Part shown: positions 59,422 through 64,000 of the stretch, piece by piece
Layout: every line of letters starts with the position of its first letter
How positions within the stretch are numbered: position 1 is the first letter of the stretch
NCBI RefSeq assembly: GCF_020921035.1
Contig: NC_063151.1
Span: 10,531,501 to 10,595,500, forward strand
DNA length: 64,000 bases
Reading direction: 5' to 3'
DNA from: Rhodamnia argentea
Lineage: Eukaryota; Streptophyta; Magnoliopsida; Myrtales; Myrtaceae
Position numbers and translations under genes: made by a program
Notes under the pieces: model-generated
Database searches by the model: none
Seen by the model: only the letters and a program-made list of their open reading frames with translations
What the model was told of the DNA's origin: nothing

Positions 59422-62384
59422 TTAGCCTTTTGTTCGGCTTTTCTTTTCCTCAATTCCGGACTGAGAGAACCTGTGTCGAAGAATTTCCAAAACTTCTTCC
59501 ATTTTCACGCCTCTGGCAGCCAGAAGAACCATGGAATGATAAAGCACATCTGCCATCTCTGATGCAGTGCGTTCCTTGTCTTCGTTCTCTTCAAGCGTTC
59601 GACACAACTCATCTGCCTCTTCCCTGGAAATGAAGCTTAGGTCTTAGGAACAATTATTCGACCCATAGTATTGACTGCTGCAATTTCCAGATTAATACAC
59701 CAATGCACGTTTTTTCTATCTTTCACCTACCTTATCTAACAGAATATTAAGGTCCATAAAAATTACAGCTGCAGGACAAGCTACAGAAATAAAAAGCAAT
59801 TAGGAGAAACTGTTGGCTTTCAGAACTTAATCAGCCACTTTAATCGTCTTTCTCAAGAAATAGAGAACCTCAAGAAACAGAACTTCAAGACAGCATAAGA
59901 TTGTCATTAGTTTCTCCATAGTACCTGACTTTTGAGCATAGCAACTTGTTATCAAGTAATAAGCGTTTCGTCCAGGAGGGCTTCCCATCTTGTGATTCTG
60001 CCGATTCAGCTTTTCGTCTTGAGATAGTAGACTCTAATGAGTACAAGGTAGACAAAGCCAGTTCATTTCTCATGACCTAGCACCATTTAATTTATTCTCA
60101 TTAGATTTCAGGACCTAGCAACATTAATTAATAGATTCACAAAAGTATAGCGTCATCAACCTGGGATGGTTCCAGTATATCCTCTATCGATGAGAAATAG
60201 CATGTCTCAGACCCAGTGTGGCAAGTGGGTCCATCAGGTTTCCCGAGATATATTATCTGGAAAAGAAAACCAAACGCTTGCTTGAACTAGATCAAACAAG
60301 ACAAAAGGTCAATTAGAGAGAAATGACAACAACTTTAAACTTACAGAGTCTCGATCACAGTCGAGAAAGACATCAGATATATTGATGAAATTCCTAGAGG
60401 TTTCTCCCTTTGTCCAGAGACGTGATCTGGATCGGCTGTAAAATGTAGCCTTACGAGAAGAGATTGTTTCAGCTAATGCATCTCTGTCCACAAATCCTTG
60501 CATCAAGATGGCTCCGGTGTCTACATTCTGAGCTATTGCCACAGCCAAACCTTTATCATCCCATTTTACACTGTCTAACAGTGTGCCCACCTACAAGAAT
60601 CTATTAAATTTTCATTCACAAATTCCAACTCACTTGATGGGCAAGACTCATAGGATAATACAAGAAAACAGAACATAGATGTTAAATAGATATCCCATCA
60701 ATTGTGTATCAATGAAAATAGCAATATTCCCAACATAAAAACTATTCGAAGCAGATTCATGTGTAACTTTCCCCAAACAACTGTACATATACGTATGTTT
60801 TTCCACAACAGAAGACAATGTATCCAAACCTATATTTTTCCAAAAATACTTCGATTGGGTGACATATGTGAACAATATGGAGTCCAGATGTAGCTCGAAG
60901 ATAACTGAAGCAAATATCATCGGGCAACGATAAACACCTTCAAGAGACATTAACGAGACAAATGAGAAACCCACCCGTCGGGTTATCCTCTCCATCTTTT
61001 CTTTTCCAGACTAGTAACGACATCTACCAACCAAGAATGGTAGTCATCTGACTAAGTCTGGGTCCCCATTCTGAGCTATCGCCCAAGCCAAACCTTTATC
61101 ATCCCGTTTTACACAGTCTGACAGTGTGCCGACCTACAAGAATCTATTTGCGAATTTCAACTCACTTGATGTACAAAACCTAAAGCAGACAAAGCAAAAG
61201 AAAATACAAGATAAAACAGGACATAGATGTCAAATTAAATTCCCAGAAAGAATGTATCAATTCATGGCCAACTTAACAGTTGACCTACTAGAAGCTGATT
61301 AGTGTGTAACTTTCCTTTAGTGGATATGCAGCATAGATGCACATATACATATGTTTTGATCCACATCAGAACACATTGTATCCAAACCTACATTATCAAA
61401 CCTATTACACTGGGGGTGAAACAAGAGAACAATATGAAGTCCAGATGTAGCTCGAAGATAGCTGAAGCAAACATCATCGGGCAACGATGAACACCTTCAA
61501 GAGAGATAACAAGACAGGTGAGAAACCCACCAGTCGGGTCATCTCCTCCATCTTTTCTTTTCCAGACAAGTAACGACATCTACCAACTAAAAATGGTAGT
61601 CATCTGACTAGGTCTGGGCCCCACATTCCTCACATACAAAATGACCAAACCCCACAATAATACAAAACCAAAATATTAAAAAGAAAAAGACCTCATCAGC
61701 ATGGGTATAATCACCTAAATTACTGAAATTGCCAATGCTTTAACACTTACTAACACTACATGTACAACAATGAAATGAAGAAGCCCAACAACCCAAAAAC
61801 ATGTTAATTACCAGCATTTAGGCCACACATACCAACCAAAAAAAATTACATTCAATGAAATGCTAAAGTAGCAGCATTTACACAGCGTGAGGCAATGAAC
61901 TATCCCACAAAGAAAGATACAGCGATAACCCATCACCGGCGCCGTACGTCTCATTCGAAACAGTCGAAGAACATCGAGGCCGTAAATAGCCAGACAACGA
62001 CACCATCACGGAAAGCTCCGACATATAATCAGCCCGAGGTAGTGGTACACACTGAAGTACCTTGCTTTCACGGGAGAGATCCTTCCCCGACAAGTTTGCC
62101 GAAGCGAATGCCACGTGACGCCTCTTCCTTCTCCCGCTATAGCAACAGCCCGAAGCTCCCAGAGCGGGAAGCCTCGCGGGTTGAAGGCGGAGGGAAGACC
62201 AAACCACCATGTTCACGAACCGATAGAAGAGAACGAGCCAACACCCTCCCTCACCACGGAACCGACATCGACGTAAAAGAAGGAACGAAGCTACAGAAGA
62301 AGCGTCGATGGAGATTCTGATGCGTGAACTGGAGTGGCAATTGAGGCGGCGGAGATGGGGAAAAGCTCTACTTAAAGCCGCCAT
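59422..62384 (-). CDS. HISN2: Bifunctional phosphoribosyl-AMP cyclohydrolase / phosphoribosyl-ATP pyrophosphatase (HisI-HisE)
   Basis: Five exons in transcript order: 62384-62061, 60590-60345, 60256-60161, 60076-59925 and 59623-59422 (1020 nt, 339 residues). It carries out steps two and three of histidine synthesis in the plastid: PR-ATP hydrolysis and PR-AMP ring opening. The cyclohydrolase part has VKWDDKGLAVAIAQNVDTGA, ISSRKATFYSRSRSRLWTKG, FLDCDRDSIIYL and CHTGSETCYF (zinc cysteines). The pyrophosphohydrolase part has ALSTLYSLESTI, EEADELCRTLEENEDKERTA and SEMADVLYHSMVLLAARGVK. The first exon encodes an Arg/Ser-rich transit peptide. I chose the ATG in AAAAATGGCGGC. A second in-frame ATG at 62210 would give 281 residues, the length I recall for Arabidopsis HISN2, so the start is uncertain. 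Intron 1 contains a duplicated exon-2 fragment. Confidence 0.92.
60527..61068 (-). repeat. HISN2 tandem duplication, unit 1 (contains true exon 2 start)
   Basis: Spans the first 64 bases of exon 2 and the adjacent intron 1 sequence. It is repeated almost in full at 61069-61612. Shared blocks include CAGTCTGACAGTGTGCC/CTGTCTAACAGTGTGCC, GTCCAGATGTAGCTCGAAGATA.CTGAAGCAAA, ATCATCGGGCAACGAT and ACGACATCTACCAAC.AA.AATGGTAGTCATCTGACTA.GTCTGGG.CCC. Confidence 0.9.
61069..61612 (-). repeat. HISN2 tandem duplication, unit 2 with pseudo-exon
   Basis: Holds a decayed copy of the exon-2 start with its acceptor (TTGTAG|GT, at 61132-61133). On the minus strand it reads VGTLSDCVKRDDKGLAWAIA, so key residues have changed. 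It lacks the rest of the exon and its donor, so it should be skipped in splicing. Confidence 0.85.
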
Positions 62385-62453
62385 TTTTAGGGTTTCTATT
62401 GAAGAAAGGGCTTTTCGCGATCTATCTGGGCTTTTGAAGGCCCACTGTGGCAA

Positions 62454-63249
62454 AAATCAGGCTTTTGGCCCAAATACATTGTACACTATATACCTATCAA
62501 ATTCTTTTTTTTTCTTTTTGTGTCAAGAATATATCTATCGATTTATTATGCTAGCAATCTATTTTATATCCGATTATATAAATCAAGAGCACCTCCTACT
62601 TTTATGAGATCTTAATCATTTTTTCCATCCTCAAATGACCTCTAATTACTTAATTTACGAAATATCACATCCACGGACAAATGCCTAGACTAATAAATTT
62701 ACCTCGTATCTCGCATTTTTCTGTTATAAAATAGTGAATCTTCGCTGTCTTTCAACAGTCACGCAAGAAATGTTCAAACCTTTAAAATAATTTTCTCTTT
62801 GCAATGCGTGATTTCGTCGTGTATTTTTTCGATTTCTTTCATCCGAATATTAGTCCACTCATCAAAAACTTAAATTACTCTTATTTTCGATATAGAGGTT
62901 TAGATACCAAATTGAATATTTCTTTTGATTGAAATTTGATATCTTTGGGCATTTACCTAATAGATAAATAAATCTCCTACTTTCCATCGAGCACATTCTC
63001 ACATTTGAAATTCATGTGGGCATCGATTCTCCTGCTAGAAAAAACCTACATCCACCTCCTCTCTAGCATGCATGGAGCAAATGCAAAGCATCAAGTATCT
63101 ACGTTAATTATTGAATTTTTAGTGGAAGGATACGTATCCCGAAAAATAGGGAACTTGAATGACAAAATCCTAACCCCAAATGGAAATCAATATATATATT
63201 GTGATAAACTTGTATCCCATAATTAATCCACTTTTATTGGCAATGTCTA
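62454..63249. other. HISN2 upstream and AT-rich intergenic DNA
   Basis: AT-rich DNA upstream of HISN2. No divergent gene recognised. Confidence 0.4.
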
Positions 63250-63312
63250 GCATTTGAACTCCGATGTTAAGCGTGCTCATCGGGATAGGCGATCTCATAA
63301 GAAAGAGCACCT
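63250..63312 (+). repeat. 5S rRNA-like remnant
   Basis: GAACTCCGATGTTAAGCGTGCT matches the plant 5S internal promoter region (GAACTCCGnAGTTAAGCGTGCT). CGGGATAGGCGATCTC then resembles the 5S box C region (AGGATGGGTGACCTCC), with about 15 nt missing between. It is not a functional 5S gene because the 5' third and 3' end are absent. Plausible sources are a Cassandra-type TRIM LTR, which carries 5S sequence, or a 5S-derived SINE. Confidence 0.6.
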
Positions 63313-64000
63313 ATCTCAAGGCTAAAAGACAAAATCGCAAGATTCAACACAATCTCAAGTGAGTTAGACCAAAACGTCACAACATACATATACGCGACCT
63401 TCCTTTGCCTGCTTTTTTTTTATTAGCCTAGAGCTTATTGAAATGTTTGATGTGATGATACCTTTGTTTTGTTGCTGTTGTTGTTTTTCTCTTGCAAGTA
63501 TGAGCATTAGATGATCAAAGAGAAACCTATAAAATCAACGAGCCGCAAGTATCTTGACAAAGGACTATGTTCCTCTTACATCTCGACTAATTGATCCACA
63601 TATCGGTTTCATAGGCATGCCACATTTGACGGGTTTCGTGGAATCATACCTTGAATTTCTATCTATCGAGATTGCTCCAAGCATCGCATGGAGAAGGATA
63701 ATTACATCGAATCGTACATTTTCCAAATAAGGGGTAAGAACAAAAAAAAAAATGATAGGTGTGCAATTGATAATCGAGTTAACTACGTTAATTGCCATTG
63801 CCCTAAAAGAATTGAGAAGTAACGTGAAAAATTTCATTTGTGATACTTGGTGCTTTTGCTCTTGTTCAATTTCGGCGCTACAAGTTCAAGAGTGGAAAAA
63901 AAATTTCATAGTGGCCCTCGCACTTATTATGAGTTGACCCCTCACTTTTTATTTATTTATTTTGTTGCAGTTTCCTTTCTAAAGTCTCGAAGTCGTTTGC
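63313..64000. other. Right-end AT-rich DNA
   Basis: No gene recognised. Short frames on both strands have no known similarity. Confidence 0.4.

Noticed and set aside
61302..61580. Small frames in HISN2 intron 1
   Set aside because: They fall within the tandem intron duplication and carry no recognisable domain apart from the pseudo-exon already reported.
1..64000. CRISPR arrays, bacterial operons, phage or integrated virus
   Set aside because: No spaced identical repeats, no operon-like gene packing, and no viral coat, reverse-transcriptase or movement-protein frames were seen. The DNA is plant nuclear.

Overview
This is nuclear DNA from a flowering plant. Its genes have many short exons, GT-AG introns and AT-rich intergenic DNA. 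It carries GA/CT microsatellites, small transposable elements and one nuclear tRNA-Trp gene. The proteins resemble eudicot families. From memory, the gene set SFH, LLG1, ARP8, ARID-HMG, C2H2 zinc finger, TIR-NB-ARC-TPR and PRA1.G matches two duplicated Arabidopsis segments, around At5g56160-At5g56230 and At1g55640-At1g55690. The species cannot be named from sequence alone.

Layout. 1-6.1 kb: no gene found; microsatellites and one foldback repeat. 6.1-11.6 kb (+): a Sec14-nodulin lipid-transfer protein (SFH13 type, 13 coding exons). 12.8-14.3 kb (+): an LLG1/LORELEI-like GPI-anchored co-receptor, followed by a stray copy of its 3' end. 15.9-20.4 kb (-): ARP8, an F-box plus actin-related protein (12 exons). 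20.5-26 kb: transposon-rich DNA with a tRNA-Trp gene and a tRNA-derived SINE. 26.4-31.7 kb (+): an ARID plus HMG-box DNA-binding protein with a tandem duplication in its first intron. 34.1-35.7 kb (+): an intronless C2H2 zinc-finger repressor-type protein. 38.3-40.3 kb: a decayed tandem copy of that gene. 40.3-52.6 kb: a repeat island with TIR elements carrying GC-rich cores, a PIF/Harbinger transposase relic, a long inverted repeat and a miniature LTR retroelement (TRIM). 53.6-56.6 kb (+): an intronless 1010-residue TIR-NB-ARC-TPR (TNP/XTNX) protein. 57.5-58.2 kb (-): a PRA1.G-type membrane protein. 59.4-62.4 kb (-): the bifunctional histidine-biosynthesis enzyme HISN2 (HisI-HisE) with a duplicated piece of its second exon inside intron 1. 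62.5-64 kb: AT-rich DNA with a 5S rRNA-like remnant.

The genes do not form a pathway. They are independent housekeeping, signalling and regulatory genes that share an old chromosomal neighbourhood. Exon models were built by eye from splice consensus and frame continuity. Summed exon lengths are exact multiples of three for all five multi-exon genes: SFH 1839, LLG 540, ARP8 1404, ARID-HMG 969 and HISN2 1020 nt. I found no clearly new multi-gene system. The most unusual items are the structural duplications, the TRIM, the GC-cored TIR elements and a suspicious homopolymer block at 39.8 kb.
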